Notes under the pieces: generated by a model
Seen by the model: the letters and a program-made list of their open reading frames with translations, nothing else
Told to the model about the DNA's origin: nothing
The model's database searches: none
Part shown: positions 29,663 to 38,499 of the stretch, piece by piece
Position numbering within the stretch: position 1 is the first letter of the stretch
Layout of the letters: each line of letters opens with the position of its first letter
Position numbers and translations under genes: made by a program
Origin: Barnesiella propionica
GTDB taxonomy: Bacteria > Bacteroidota > Bacteroidia > Bacteroidales > Barnesiellaceae
Length of the DNA: 64,000 bases
NCBI RefSeq assembly: GCF_025567045.1
Contig: NZ_JAOQJK010000001.1
Span: 1 to 64,000, forward strand
Direction of reading: 5' to 3'

Positions 29663-30799
29663 TCAAAACAACTTTGGAATACGGGCCACCGCAGCTTGTT
29701 TGTTTTTATCCAAAATCTTCGCGTAGATCTGGGTAGACTCGATGCTTTTGTGCCCCATGAGCTTTGACAGGGTGTAGAGGTCAACGCCGGCATCGAGCAT
29801 CATGATGGCGAACGAATGCCGGGCGCAATGAAACGTGATATGTTTGTTTATACCCGCCGCCTTTACCCATGCCGTAACCGCTGTACGAGCCTGCTGTATG
29901 GCCGTGAGACCGTCAAACACTTTTGCATCGTTATCGTATCTTTCCCCAAGCAACTCAGCAGCCTGCTCGTTGATGTCGAGATATTCAAGCGAGCGAGTTT
30001 TCTTTTGCATGAATACGATGCGCGTCACCTCGCCGACTTGCTGCACCTCTCCCCATGTCAGCTTCGCGATGTCTGACCAACGTAACCCCGTAAGGCACGA
30101 GAAGAAGAATGCACGACCGAGCACCTCAGAGGGAGCAGGCACGGTTGCGAGACACCGCATTTCCTCAACGGTTAGAAATTCCCTGTCGGATTCCGGATCC
30201 TTGAACCGCTCCACGTTCAGCGAGGGATTGCGCGTGAGCACACCGTCCTTGATTGCGAAATTGAATAAACTACAAAGCTTCTGAAACATCAGTGCCTTCG
30301 TACCCTGTGCTATCGGACGCGGCCTCACATCGCGCTTCCGGTCGTCGATATCCCACTGCATGGCCTTAGCGTCAAGATAATCCCGAAAGCCCTGCACCCA
30401 TCGGGGCGTTATGTCAGCGATCTTCAGCCGTGTGTTTGGCTCATAACGCAGCAAATGAGACCGACAGTTCAACCACGAAGTCTTAGTCGTGCCATCCTTT
30501 CGGTCAATGATAACCTGAAGATATTCGTATAATAGCACATCTTTGGTCACAGGTATGTCAACACCGAACTTCATCTGCTGGAGTTCTATTATCCTTTTGG
30601 CCTTTATGCTCTCAGCGAGTGCAAGTGTCTCTCTATTCCTTGCCCGGTCATCCTTTGTGCGTTCCGGAACAAGATAGAGAGACAAAAACTCATGCTTCCG
30701 GATACCGTTTACATTTAAATCAAGAAATAGCGATGCATTTCCATTGGCGCGTGGACGAATGCGCAGATAGACCATTTCTTTCGTTTTCTTTGTTGCCAT
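29663..30799 (-). CDS. phage tyrosine integrase
   Basis: 378 residues from ATG 30799. Order: arm-binding domain (1-80), SAM-like core-binding domain (85-195), catalytic domain with R240 (CLTGLRWSD), H324 and R327 (HCARH), H350 (LMGHKS) and the nucleophile Y359 (STQIYAKI). It inserts and excises the prophage and lies at the prophage edge next to prfC. Base composition is richer in G+C than the cargo genes beside it. The directionality factor is probably the HTH protein at 27067. Confidence 0.9.
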   Translation of the reverse strand: MATKKTKEMVYLRIRPRANGNASLFLDLNVNGIRKHEFLSLYLVPERTKDDRARNRETLALAESIKAKRIIELQQMKFGVDIPVTKDVLLYEYLQVIIDRKDGTTKTSWLNCRSHLLRYEPNTRLKIADITPRWVQGFRDYLDAKAMQWDIDDRKRDVRPRPIAQGTKALMFQKLCSLFNFAIKDGVLTRNPSLNVERFKDPESDREFLTVEEMRCLATVPAPSEVLGRAFFFSCLTGLRWSDIAKLTWGEVQQVGEVTRIVFMQKKTRSLEYLDINEQAAELLGERYDNDAKVFDGLTAIQQARTAVTAWVKAAGINKHITFHCARHSFAIMMLDAGVDLYTLSKLMGHKSIESTQIYAKILDKNKQAAVARIPKLF

Positions 30800-30864
30800 T
30801 GCCGACTCGGTTTTAATTTGTTGCGGCTGTTGCGCAATTATTGATGCGCAACAAAATCGCAACG

Positions 30865-30872
30865 CAAATATA
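30865..30872 (-). promoter_or_regulatory. -7 box of the integrase promoter
   Basis: TATATTTG on the minus strand, 66 bases before the integrase ATG. No good -33 element at 19 bp. A TTGCGC/GCGCAA inverted repeat lies just downstream (about 30825-30850), between promoter and gene, and might be an operator or hairpin. Confidence 0.5.
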
Positions 30873-30900
30873 CACATTATTTACCATACATACACACAAA

Positions 30901-30931
30901 AGCGCGATAAACTTTTTAGGTATATCGCGCT
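30901..30931 (-). terminator. terminator after prfC
   Basis: A 9-bp perfect stem (30901-30909 with 30923-30931) around a 13-base loop, followed by TTTTGTG in the direction of prfC transcription. It sits 58 bp after the prfC stop and before the integrase promoter, near the prophage boundary. Confidence 0.6.
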
Positions 30932-30988
30932 GATATTCGGCATATAATGTGTACCTTGTGTGTAGGTGTTGTGTATATCCGCACTGCT

Positions 30989-32569
30989 TTAAAACTCGCT
31001 CGTGAAATGAAAACGTATTTTTGGAAAATCCGTCTGTGCCATTTGCAGCACATAATTAGAATCGGCCAGAAATACATCCCGTCCTTCTTTATCCAGAGCC
31101 ATAAACTGATGTTTCCGTTTTTTAAAAGCTTCGAGCGCATCTGCATCGTCACTTTCTATCCAGCAAGCCTTATATAAACTGATAGGTTCCCAACGACACT
31201 GGGCTCCATACTCGTTCAAGAGCCGATATTGAATAACCTCGAACTGGAGCTGCCCTACCGTCCCTATAATCTTACGGCCATTGAACTGATTAATGAACAA
31301 TTGGGCAACACCTTCGTCCATCAACTGGTCTATGCCCTTATTCAACTGTTTGGTCTTCATCGGATCGGTATTCTCGATATATTTAAACATCTCGGGAGAG
31401 AAACTGGGTAATCCCTTGAAATGCAAATCTTCTCCGGCGGTGAGGGTATCTCCAATCTTAAAATTACCTGTATCCGGCAAACCTACTATATCTCCGGGAT
31501 ATGCCTCGTCAACAATAGATTTTTTTTGAGCCATAAAAGCAGTAGGACTGGAAAAACGCATCATCTTACCGCTCCTTACATGTTTGTAATTGGCATTTCG
31601 TTCAAACTCTCCGGAACATACCTTCACAAAAGCGATACAACTACGATGGTTCGGGTCCATATTGGCATGTATCTTAAAAACGAAACCGGAGAAAGCCTCT
31701 TCATCAGGTCTTACTATACGCTCCTGTGCCTGTACGGGTTTTGGAGACGGCGCTATCTGTACAAAACAATCGAGCAATTCTTTTACTCCGAACATATTTA
31801 ATGCCGAACCGAAAAAAACGGGAGCCAACTTTCCTGCAAGATATTCGTTTTGATCGAACTCAGGATAGACACCTTCTATAAGTTCCAGATCATTACGAAG
31901 CTTAGCAGCATCGGCCTCTCCCACATAATTGTCCAAATCGGGGCTGTTCACATCCTTGAGCTCTACACGCTCGGTTACAACTTGTTTATTGGGAGTGAAA
32001 AGATTGAGATTCCGTTCATAAATATTATATACCCCTTTAAAATGCTGACCTATATTTATAGGCCAACTAAGAGGACGTACGCTAATTTTCAATTCCGATT
32101 CCAACTCATCAAGGATATCGAAAGGATCCCGTCCTTCCCGGTCCAGTTTATTGACAAACACGATAACCGGCGTATTGCGCATACGGCAAACTTCCATGAG
32201 CTTACGCGTCTGCATCTCCACGCCTTTTGCCACATCTACTACGATAATTACGCTGTCTACTGCCGTAAGCGTACGATAGGTATCTTCAGCGAAGTCCTGA
32301 TGACCGGGGGTATCTAATATATTAATCTTGTAATCGCCATAATTAAATCCCATAACGGACGTTGCCACCGATATTCCTCTTTGCTTCTCTATTTCCATCC
32401 AGTCGGATGTAGCGGTCTTCTTTATTTTATTGGATTTCACCGCACCGGCCACATGAATGGCTCCACCGAAGAGAAGCAGTTTCTCGGTGAGGGTGGTTTT
32501 ACCGGCATCGGGGTGACTGATAATGGCAAAAGTACGCCTTTTGCCGATTTCTTCTGTAAGTGTACTCAC
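30989..32569 (-). CDS. prfC: peptide chain release factor 3
   Basis: A 526-residue translational GTPase. G1 SHPDAGKTT (18-26), switch-I region [20 protein letters not shown] then GISVATSV, G3 DTPGHQDF, G4 NKLDREGRD. Domains II and III follow. RF3 removes RF1 and RF2 from the ribosome after peptide release. Full length, conserved. It starts six bases after rfbD, so it is cotranscribed with rfbD and the DUF4924 gene. The terminator at 30901 follows. Confidence 0.95.
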   Translation of the reverse strand: MSTLTEEIGKRRTFAIISHPDAGKTTLTEKLLLFGGAIHVAGAVKSNKIKKTATSDWMEIEKQRGISVATSVMGFNYGDYKINILDTPGHQDFAEDTYRTLTAVDSVIIVVDVAKGVEMQTRKLMEVCRMRNTPVIVFVNKLDREGRDPFDILDELESELKISVRPLSWPINIGQHFKGVYNIYERNLNLFTPNKQVVTERVELKDVNSPDLDNYVGEADAAKLRNDLELIEGVYPEFDQNEYLAGKLAPVFFGSALNMFGVKELLDCFVQIAPSPKPVQAQERIVRPDEEAFSGFVFKIHANMDPNHRSCIAFVKVCSGEFERNANYKHVRSGKMMRFSSPTAFMAQKKSIVDEAYPGDIVGLPDTGNFKIGDTLTAGEDLHFKGLPSFSPEMFKYIENTDPMKTKQLNKGIDQLMDEGVAQLFINQFNGRKIIGTVGQLQFEVIQYRLLNEYGAQCRWEPISLYKACWIESDDADALEAFKKRKHQFMALDKEGRDVFLADSNYVLQMAQTDFPKIRFHFTSEF

Positions 32570-32575
32570 TGTTTC

Positions 32576-33445
32576 TTATTTCTTTAATATTTCAATGCAT
32601 CGGGCCAAACTATCTTCCCAATGCGGTATTTCTATGGAATAAGTCTCTTTTATCTTCTTCTTGTTTAATACGCTATAAAACGGACGACGCACCTTAGCCG
32701 GATATTCGCTGCTGTCGATAGGCAGAACTTTGCAAGTTATACCGGCCAAACGATGTATAGAACGTGTGAAATCATACCAACTGCACACACCTTCATTACT
32801 GAAATGATATATACCGGGAATAAAAAGCGGTGCTTTCAGCAATACAAGGATAGCAGATGCCAGATCGGAGGCATAAGTCGGCGTACCGACCTGATCCGAA
32901 ACTACTTTCAGTAATTCCCGTTCTTCTCCCAAGCGTATCATGGTCTTAACAAAATTATTTCCATACGGAGAATACAACCATGATGTTCTTATCACTGCGG
33001 CAGAATCAGGGGCGACAGAAAACAACAGCCGTTCCCCCTCCAGTTTTGTACGTCCGTATACTGAGACAGGAGCCGGTATATCAGTCTCGCTGTAAGGTTT
33101 ATGCCCCATACCGTCAAATACATAATCGGTAGATATCTGAATCATTTTGGCACCATGGCGTATCACAGCCTCCGCTAAATTACCTACAGCTTCGGTATTG
33201 ATCTTATGACACAGCGATTCATTTTCTTCCGCCTGTTCTACCTGAGTATAAGCGGCACAATTGACAATAAAATCAATACTTTCTGCAGTCATATATTTTT
33301 CTACTGCAACAGCATCTGTAATATCCAGTTCCTGTACATCGGTAAATAAACTGCGAAATGTATTTTCAGCTGTCAGGACCGTTTTCATTTCCCGGCCGAG
33401 CTGCCCGTTAGCACCTGTAACCCATACCGTACATTTTTTATCCAT
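32576..33445 (-). CDS. rfbD: dTDP-4-dehydrorhamnose reductase
   Basis: 289 residues from ATG 33445 (an in-frame TTG at 33460 is less likely). An SDR protein: GANGQLG (11-17) binds NAD(P)H, STDYVFDG (105-112), and Y130-x3-K134 (SVYGRTK) is catalytic. RfbD makes dTDP-L-rhamnose, the last step of the pathway, for surface glycans. The other rhamnose genes are not in this window. It is in an operon with DUF4924 and prfC. Confidence 0.9.
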   Translation of the reverse strand: MDKKCTVWVTGANGQLGREMKTVLTAENTFRSLFTDVQELDITDAVAVEKYMTAESIDFIVNCAAYTQVEQAEENESLCHKINTEAVGNLAEAVIRHGAKMIQISTDYVFDGMGHKPYSETDIPAPVSVYGRTKLEGERLLFSVAPDSAAVIRTSWLYSPYGNNFVKTMIRLGEERELLKVVSDQVGTPTYASDLASAILVLLKAPLFIPGIYHFSNEGVCSWYDFTRSIHRLAGITCKVLPIDSSEYPAKVRRPFYSVLNKKKIKETYSIEIPHWEDSLARCIEILKK

Positions 33446-33461
33446 ATTTGTGACAATCAAT

Positions 33462-34004
33462 TTACAATTCCAGCTCTCCGGCTTTATCCTGCTTATATTT
33501 TTCGGAAAGCAAAGCCAGAAAGGAACCTATTTGCTGCATAGCTTTCTTTGTTTCTTCGCTTAGCTCCTTCTTTTGAAGACGTAGCATCAATGCTCCGTAC
33601 ATTGCATTGAAACAAGTCTCCAACTCACCCGATTTTTCTTCGCCCGATTTCGCCCTCAATTCTACAATATACGGCAATGTTTTAAAAAAGGAAGCGCCAT
33701 AAAACGGTTCACGGGGAGACTTTAACAGACGCTCATGCAGATCGGTCAGTTCTATAATCACATTTTTATTTAACTGCAAATGTCCTTTTTCCATTACTCC
33801 TTCACGCCGCATCATATCGATAAGGGACTCATACCATTCCCTCATTTCTTTCTTCTGACTGTCCGGAATATCATATTTATCAATAATGTTTTCCTGAATA
33901 AGATCCAGATCCAGTTTATATGCCCGGATTATGTCCTCTATTTGCCACATATAAAGCAGATATTCGGCTATATTTTCCTTTTTTTTCTGACTTGATATAA
34001 TCAT
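33462..34004 (-). CDS. DUF4924-family protein
   Basis: A 180-residue helical soluble protein (MWQIEDIIRAYKLDLDLIQE; PREPFYGASFFKTLPYIVEL) typical of the DUF4924 family of Bacteroidota, usually next to rfbD and prfC in this order. No known activity. It overlaps the decayed gene at 34001 by four bases and stands first in this operon. Confidence 0.8.
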   Translation of the reverse strand: MIISSQKKKENIAEYLLYMWQIEDIIRAYKLDLDLIQENIIDKYDIPDSQKKEMREWYESLIDMMRREGVMEKGHLQLNKNVIIELTDLHERLLKSPREPFYGASFFKTLPYIVELRAKSGEEKSGELETCFNAMYGALMLRLQKKELSEETKKAMQQIGSFLALLSEKYKQDKAGELEL

Positions 34005-34640
34005 GACTTGACCCTTTTCAAAATTACGTTACCGATGATACACTTGTCATTATATAAATGTTCATCTCTATAACAGCGGGGGTTATAAAACGGGTACAAA
34101 GTTAATACAATTACAGGAAGCTTCACAGCTATATCCGCTTTTTTATTCAGATTCCATGGCATTGCACCAAAGGGACAAGCCCTCCCGTATTCGGGTTCCA
34201 GAATATGATGTTTGTAAAAATTATACATACAAGCCTTTAATTCTTCACACATGCGGTCATAAGATACAGAATCACCCGGCTCCCCGCTTTCAACAAAAAA
34301 AATGATAATAACGCCGACTTCAGAACTAAACTTCGGGATTTCCATCTCGGTAGTGCCTCCCAATGTGATTACAAAATTCCAGGGTTCTTTCGTAAACTAT
34401 TCATAAATTCTACCATACTATCGTTTAATGTCAGATTGAAACGGGACAATGCATTATTCAATATAGCAGTTCCTTTTCCTCTTGATCAGAAGAAACGGAA
34501 GCCACCATAAGAAAACGATCACAACACTGCAAAAAAATCCGGGCGGCTATAGCCATATCGGTATTCCCTGTACTAAATAATTTATAAGTATTTTCACTTT
34601 TAATCTTTCTATGAAATATAAAGATAAGTAATTATTTCCG
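34001..34640 (-). pseudogene. decayed gene with frameshifts, product unknown
   Basis: The 3' part (34001-34363) reads EVGVIIIFFVESGEPGDSVS and FYNPRCYRDEHLYNDKCI, but has no proper start; upstream the protein continues in other frames: KEPWNFVITLGGTTEM (open in the 34363 frame), FNLTLNDSMVEFMNSLRK (another frame, stop after it) and TGNTDMAIAARIFLQCCDRF (a third frame). One gene broken by at least two shifts explains this. No family recognised. Codons 34001-34363 could still be expressed from a non-ATG start. Confidence 0.6.
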
Positions 34641-34726
34641 ATTATTGTTAATATATAAATTTTTACAATTATACCATCAAATATAAATAATATATATTAT
34701 ATTTAACTTTATATGAACAAAAAATA

Positions 34727-34734
34727 TAATTTTG
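34727..34734 (+). promoter_or_regulatory. -7 box before the LRR protein gene
   Basis: TAATTTTG fits TAnnTTTG and lies about 30 bases before ATG 34765. The -33 region is AT-rich without a clear TTTG. Confidence 0.45.
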
Positions 34735-34764
34735 TTATTAAATAAAATTTAAAAATACAACTAT

Positions 34765-37700
34765 ATGAAAAAAATTATTCACTTACTACTCATCTTTCTC
34801 TATATTTTCCCCTTATATGGAGAGAAAACAGTTTTATATTTTGCCGTAAAAGACGGTAGTATATGTTATATCGATTTAAATGACCCGAACAAAAACATAC
34901 ACAATACCGGAATTGCCAGCGGTGCCCATCCGCTAACCATACAAGAAGACGAAGGTTCTTTATATGTTTTCGACGCAGGAGAACAATTTACCTATATTGA
35001 CACTGAAAAAAATAAAGGAGACGGAGAAGTTTTCGTTATCAATTCAGATGGAAAGAACAACTATACTCGGGAAACGGTCATTGAGAATCGCGGAGGATAT
35101 TCATCCGATGATTTTTACCGGGGAATTATTGTTCCGGGAACGTCTGACATGTATCTGCCGGACCGGAACCTCGGAATACGAAAAATACCGAAAGAGGTAC
35201 GAGATATTTCGATAAACGCAGCTTCTTACCTGGTAAGAAACGAACAATTAGGATATTACTCAAAAGATTATTTTTACGGAGCTCTTAACGGAACCATACA
35301 AAAAAGAGGCGATATCTGGTGGTGGTGCAAAAGATATAACGTAAGCGGAATTTTCAGGTTCGAAGAGTCGGATATCAAAGACTACCCGGGAACCATACGC
35401 CCCGCCGCCGGTGCCATTTTCTATAATTTCTATATATCCACGTTCGCGTTCGACGATAAAAACGGTTATATGTATCTCGCCATGCGTATAGGGGACAAAG
35501 ACGCTATTTATAAAATAAAAACAGAACTTGCGGAATCAATTAGCAGCACAGAACAAATGTCCCTCTTTCGTACATCGGCCATATGTATAGACGATTCTCC
35601 ATTTAAAGATGAAGGAAGTATTGGAGAATTCATCCATATATCCCAAATGGCTGTCGACACCATCGGAGGCTATATATATTGGGCTTACCAAAGTCCTGAC
35701 GAAAATCACAAAAGCGGAATTAAACGGGTATCTCTGAACATAGAACAACCATCGTTTGCCGATGTGGAAAACATAGCCGAGGGTATTGAAGCCTATGGCA
35801 TTTGTATCGGATCGGAACTCAAAACTGGGAAACAGATACAAATCACGGCTCAGGCCGGAAACCTAAAAGAAAGTATAATACAACAAAATGCACAAAACGC
35901 GTCCTCTCTTAAGATTAAAGGGAACCTGGATGCCCGTGATTTCAAATATATTATGGATGAAATGAGACATAAATTATCATTTTTAGACCTTTCGGAAGTC
36001 AATATTACAGCCTATCGGGGAACCGAAGGTACAGTAATCGGACAAATCACCGACTATCCGGCCAATGAAATTCCCGCAGGAGCATTCCAGGCCTCATTTT
36101 ACTCCCCCTCCCCATTAAGTCAAATCATTCTTCCCAATACACTGGAATCTATAGCAATGAAGGCGTTCATGCAATGTAAATATTTACACTCCGTAATATT
36201 TCCTCAAACTCTGAAAAAAATAAACACAGCGGCATTCGGGTCTTGTGAATCTCTTAAAAATATAGAACTTCCTCCTTCATTAGAATATCTTGGATATGCG
36301 TCTTTCAGCAACTGTCCCGGCCTGACCGAGATAGAAATTCCGGCCTCTGTCAAATATCTGATCCCGGGAGCGTTCAGGGCCTGCAACAACATAAAATCAT
36401 TCCATGTCGAAAATGAGAATAAAGCATATAAAAGTATAAACGGCACTATCTTTTCCTTAGACGGAGATACACTAATCACTTATCCTATAGGCAAACCAGA
36501 AACAGACTATTCCGTTCCAGAAGGAGTAAAAGTAATCGCATTCGATGCTTTTCTTTGCAACCGGTTGCAAGAGGTGACATTTCCCGAATCATTGGAATTA
36601 ATAGAATCTAATAGTTTCAGCATACAAGGTTGGGGAAATAGTGATTTAAATATAAGTCTATTAGAAAAAGCTGATTTTAGTAAATGTATAAATCTGAAAA
36701 CAATACAATCATATGCTTTCGCCCGAACGGCCTTAAAAAACTTAGACCTATCAGCCTGTATTTCACTAACTGAAATTGAAAATAGTGCATTCGGATTTGA
36801 GTTGAGAAACATCAAATTACCTAAAAATTTAAACCGTATCGGACAATACGCATTCCAGTCATCTGTAAAGAACTTAATGTGTCTGGCAGAGAAACCTCCG
36901 GTATGCGAAACCGGAGCGTTCGGAGAGAATAATACAAACACTATATTATACATTCCTTCCGGTAGCGGAAACAGTTATAAAACAGCCAACGAATGGAAAA
37001 ATTTCACACAAATAGAAGAGGTAAATTCTGTTAATACGAAAAAAAATATTTTCGTATCAAACGCAGGCAGTTTGTCCCGATTGCTGACAAATGATGATAA
37101 GGCATTTGTTACAAATTTAACCGTTTCGGGAACTATAGATGCACGGGATTTTAAGACTATTCAGGACTTACCGTTTTTGAATAATTTCTCACTGTCCGAG
37201 GCCAGAATCTCTGCTCATACAGGAATCGGCGGGACAGTTGGAGCAGAGACGTCTTATCCTGAAAACGAAATTCCGCAAGATTTTTGCAAAGACAAAGAAA
37301 TTGAGAATTTCATATTCCCGACATCGGTCGTATCAATCGGACAAAATGCGCTTAACAATCCATCACTAAAAGTTATAGATTTATCGGGATATACCAACCT
37401 GACCACTATTCAAAGGCCAGGAGCTTTTTCAGGAGGAAATTTCCATACGGTAATCCTCCCGTCTTCACTAAAACAATTTGCCGGATTTAATAATAATGAC
37501 AAGATAAAAAAGGTAGTAAGTTATTCTACAGTACCGCCAGAAACAGAAACTATACGTATCGGCTCGTCATTCTCATCAACCGATCGTGATCATTGCATCA
37601 TTTATGTTCCTAAAGGCTGTAAAGAAACTTATCGTAATGCAAACGGATGGAAACGGTTCACAAACATTATAGAAATGGACGACAGTTATATCTACCCTAT

Positions 37701-37932
37701 ACAAGAAGACTTACAAACTAAAGCTTGGTTCAACGAGAACCATCTGATTATAGACTCTGAAAAAGGTATAAATAAAATAACGGTTTATAATATGACCGGG
37801 AAATTAATCATTACGAAAATTAATCCTTCAAATAGGATTAGTTTACCATGCGAAACGACAAAAGGTTTATATTTAGTCGGTATCACATTCGACGATAACA
37901 GTACACAAGCTATAAAAGTAATGAAACAGTAG
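34765..37932 (+). CDS. BspA-type leucine-rich-repeat surface protein with T9SS-type end
   Basis: A 1055-residue protein. Signal peptide (MKKIIHLLLIFLYIFPLYG). Residues 22-360 form a strand-rich domain that may be a beta-propeller. Residues 370-770 and 775-960 hold LRR_5/BspA repeats (SLKNIELPPSLEYLGYASF; the phrase RDFK...LDLSEVNI and SYPENEIPQDF recurs at the start of each block). The last 80 residues (KITVYNMTGKLI ... GLYLVGI) look like a type IX secretion sorting domain. Expected on the cell surface, probably for binding host or bacterial proteins. A terminator follows directly. Confidence 0.85.
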   Translation: MKKIIHLLLIFLYIFPLYGEKTVLYFAVKDGSICYIDLNDPNKNIHNTGIASGAHPLTIQEDEGSLYVFDAGEQFTYIDTEKNKGDGEVFVINSDGKNNYTRETVIENRGGYSSDDFYRGIIVPGTSDMYLPDRNLGIRKIPKEVRDISINAASYLVRNEQLGYYSKDYFYGALNGTIQKRGDIWWWCKRYNVSGIFRFEESDIKDYPGTIRPAAGAIFYNFYISTFAFDDKNGYMYLAMRIGDKDAIYKIKTELAESISSTEQMSLFRTSAICIDDSPFKDEGSIGEFIHISQMAVDTIGGYIYWAYQSPDENHKSGIKRVSLNIEQPSFADVENIAEGIEAYGICIGSELKTGKQIQITAQAGNLKESIIQQNAQNASSLKIKGNLDARDFKYIMDEMRHKLSFLDLSEVNITAYRGTEGTVIGQITDYPANEIPAGAFQASFYSPSPLSQIILPNTLESIAMKAFMQCKYLHSVIFPQTLKKINTAAFGSCESLKNIELPPSLEYLGYASFSNCPGLTEIEIPASVKYLIPGAFRACNNIKSFHVENENKAYKSINGTIFSLDGDTLITYPIGKPETDYSVPEGVKVIAFDAFLCNRLQEVTFPESLELIESNSFSIQGWGNSDLNISLLEKADFSKCINLKTIQSYAFARTALKNLDLSACISLTEIENSAFGFELRNIKLPKNLNRIGQYAFQSSVKNLMCLAEKPPVCETGAFGENNTNTILYIPSGSGNSYKTANEWKNFTQIEEVNSVNTKKNIFVSNAGSLSRLLTNDDKAFVTNLTVSGTIDARDFKTIQDLPFLNNFSLSEARISAHTGIGGTVGAETSYPENEIPQDFCKDKEIENFIFPTSVVSIGQNALNNPSLKVIDLSGYTNLTTIQRPGAFSGGNFHTVILPSSLKQFAGFNNNDKIKKVVSYSTVPPETETIRIGSSFSSTDRDHCIIYVPKGCKETYRNANGWKRFTNIIEMDDSYIYPIQEDLQTKAWFNENHLIIDSEKGINKITVYNMTGKLIITKINPSNRISLPCETTKGLYLVGITFDDNSTQAIKVMKQ

Positions 37933-37960
37933 CTCACTAATATACATACAACCATATATA

Positions 37961-38002
37961 AAAAGAGCCCGGATAATTAATATAGATTATCCGGGCTCTT
38001 TT
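37961..38002. terminator. bidirectional terminator
   Basis: A 17-bp perfect stem (37961-37977 with 37986-38002) with an 8-base loop and T-runs on both strands. It closes the LRR gene and the opposing alkyltransferase-like gene. Confidence 0.9.
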
Positions 38003-38032
38003 TATATCGCATACATTACTTTCAATTCTTTT

Positions 38033-38344
38033 TTACAGAATTTCTTCCCATATACATAGTTTCAGGTTCACGCAACCATTGGTTTTAATAATAATTCCCT
38101 CTTTTTCCAATAGTAGCTTTTGATCAGTCCATCCCGGCACAAGCCTTCCCTGACTATTGACTACACGATGGCAGGGTAAATTCATCTCTTTCGGAACCAA
38201 AGACATTGACTTCCCTACCCGGCGTGAATGCCGGGGAAAACCGACAAGACGGGCTATCTGTCCGTAAGTAACGACCTTACCGAAAGGTATTTCCCTGACA
38301 ATACTGTAAACTTCGGCGTCAAAATTCTCTAAATCGGGTTTCAT
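38033..38344 (-). CDS. short MGMT-family (alkyltransferase-like) protein
   Basis: 103 residues from ATG 38344 (MKPDLENFDAEV); the -7 box at 38373 and a terminator inside the longer frame exclude the start at 38461. It has the DNA-binding part of MGMT (GKVVTYGQIARLVGFPRHSR) and the active-site PCHRV with C58, unlike true ATL proteins that replace Cys by Trp. The N-terminal domain of full MGMT is missing, so it could repair O6-alkylguanine as a minimal enzyme or act as a damage sensor. Confidence 0.8.
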   Translation of the reverse strand: MKPDLENFDAEVYSIVREIPFGKVVTYGQIARLVGFPRHSRRVGKSMSLVPKEMNLPCHRVVNSQGRLVPGWTDQKLLLEKEGIIIKTNGCVNLKLCIWEEIL

Positions 38345-38372
38345 CTTTGCTGAAATCTTTTTTGTATCATTA

Positions 38373-38380
38373 CAAATATA
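38373..38380 (-). promoter_or_regulatory. -7 box for the MGMT-family gene
   Basis: TATATTTG on the minus strand, about 29 bases before ATG 38344; -33 element weak. Confidence 0.6.
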
Positions 38381-38419
38381 GAGACAATCTCCTGAATATC
38401 CACAGCCGATTGTAATGAT

Positions 38420-38444
38420 AAAAGCCGGAATAAATCCGGCTTTT
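38420..38444 (-). terminator. terminator of the phosphoglucomutase gene
   Basis: A 10-bp stem (38420-38429 with 38435-38444) with a 5-base loop; T-run in both directions. It lies 56 bases beyond the phosphoglucomutase stop. Confidence 0.8.
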
Positions 38445-38499
38445 ATTCTCTCACGATCCAATTACCTGCATGAAAGACTGTATATCTAACAAGTTATAA

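Noticed and set aside
1..30800. Diversity-generating retroelement or retron linked to the fibre gene
   Set aside because: No reverse transcriptase ORF or template/variable repeat was seen in the window.
31421..32317. Long plus-strand ORFs opposite prfC
   Set aside because: They are shadows of the conserved prfC gene, without promoter or leader.
38345..38461. N-terminal extension of the MGMT-family protein
   Set aside because: The extension contains the phosphoglucomutase terminator and lies upstream of the -7 box.
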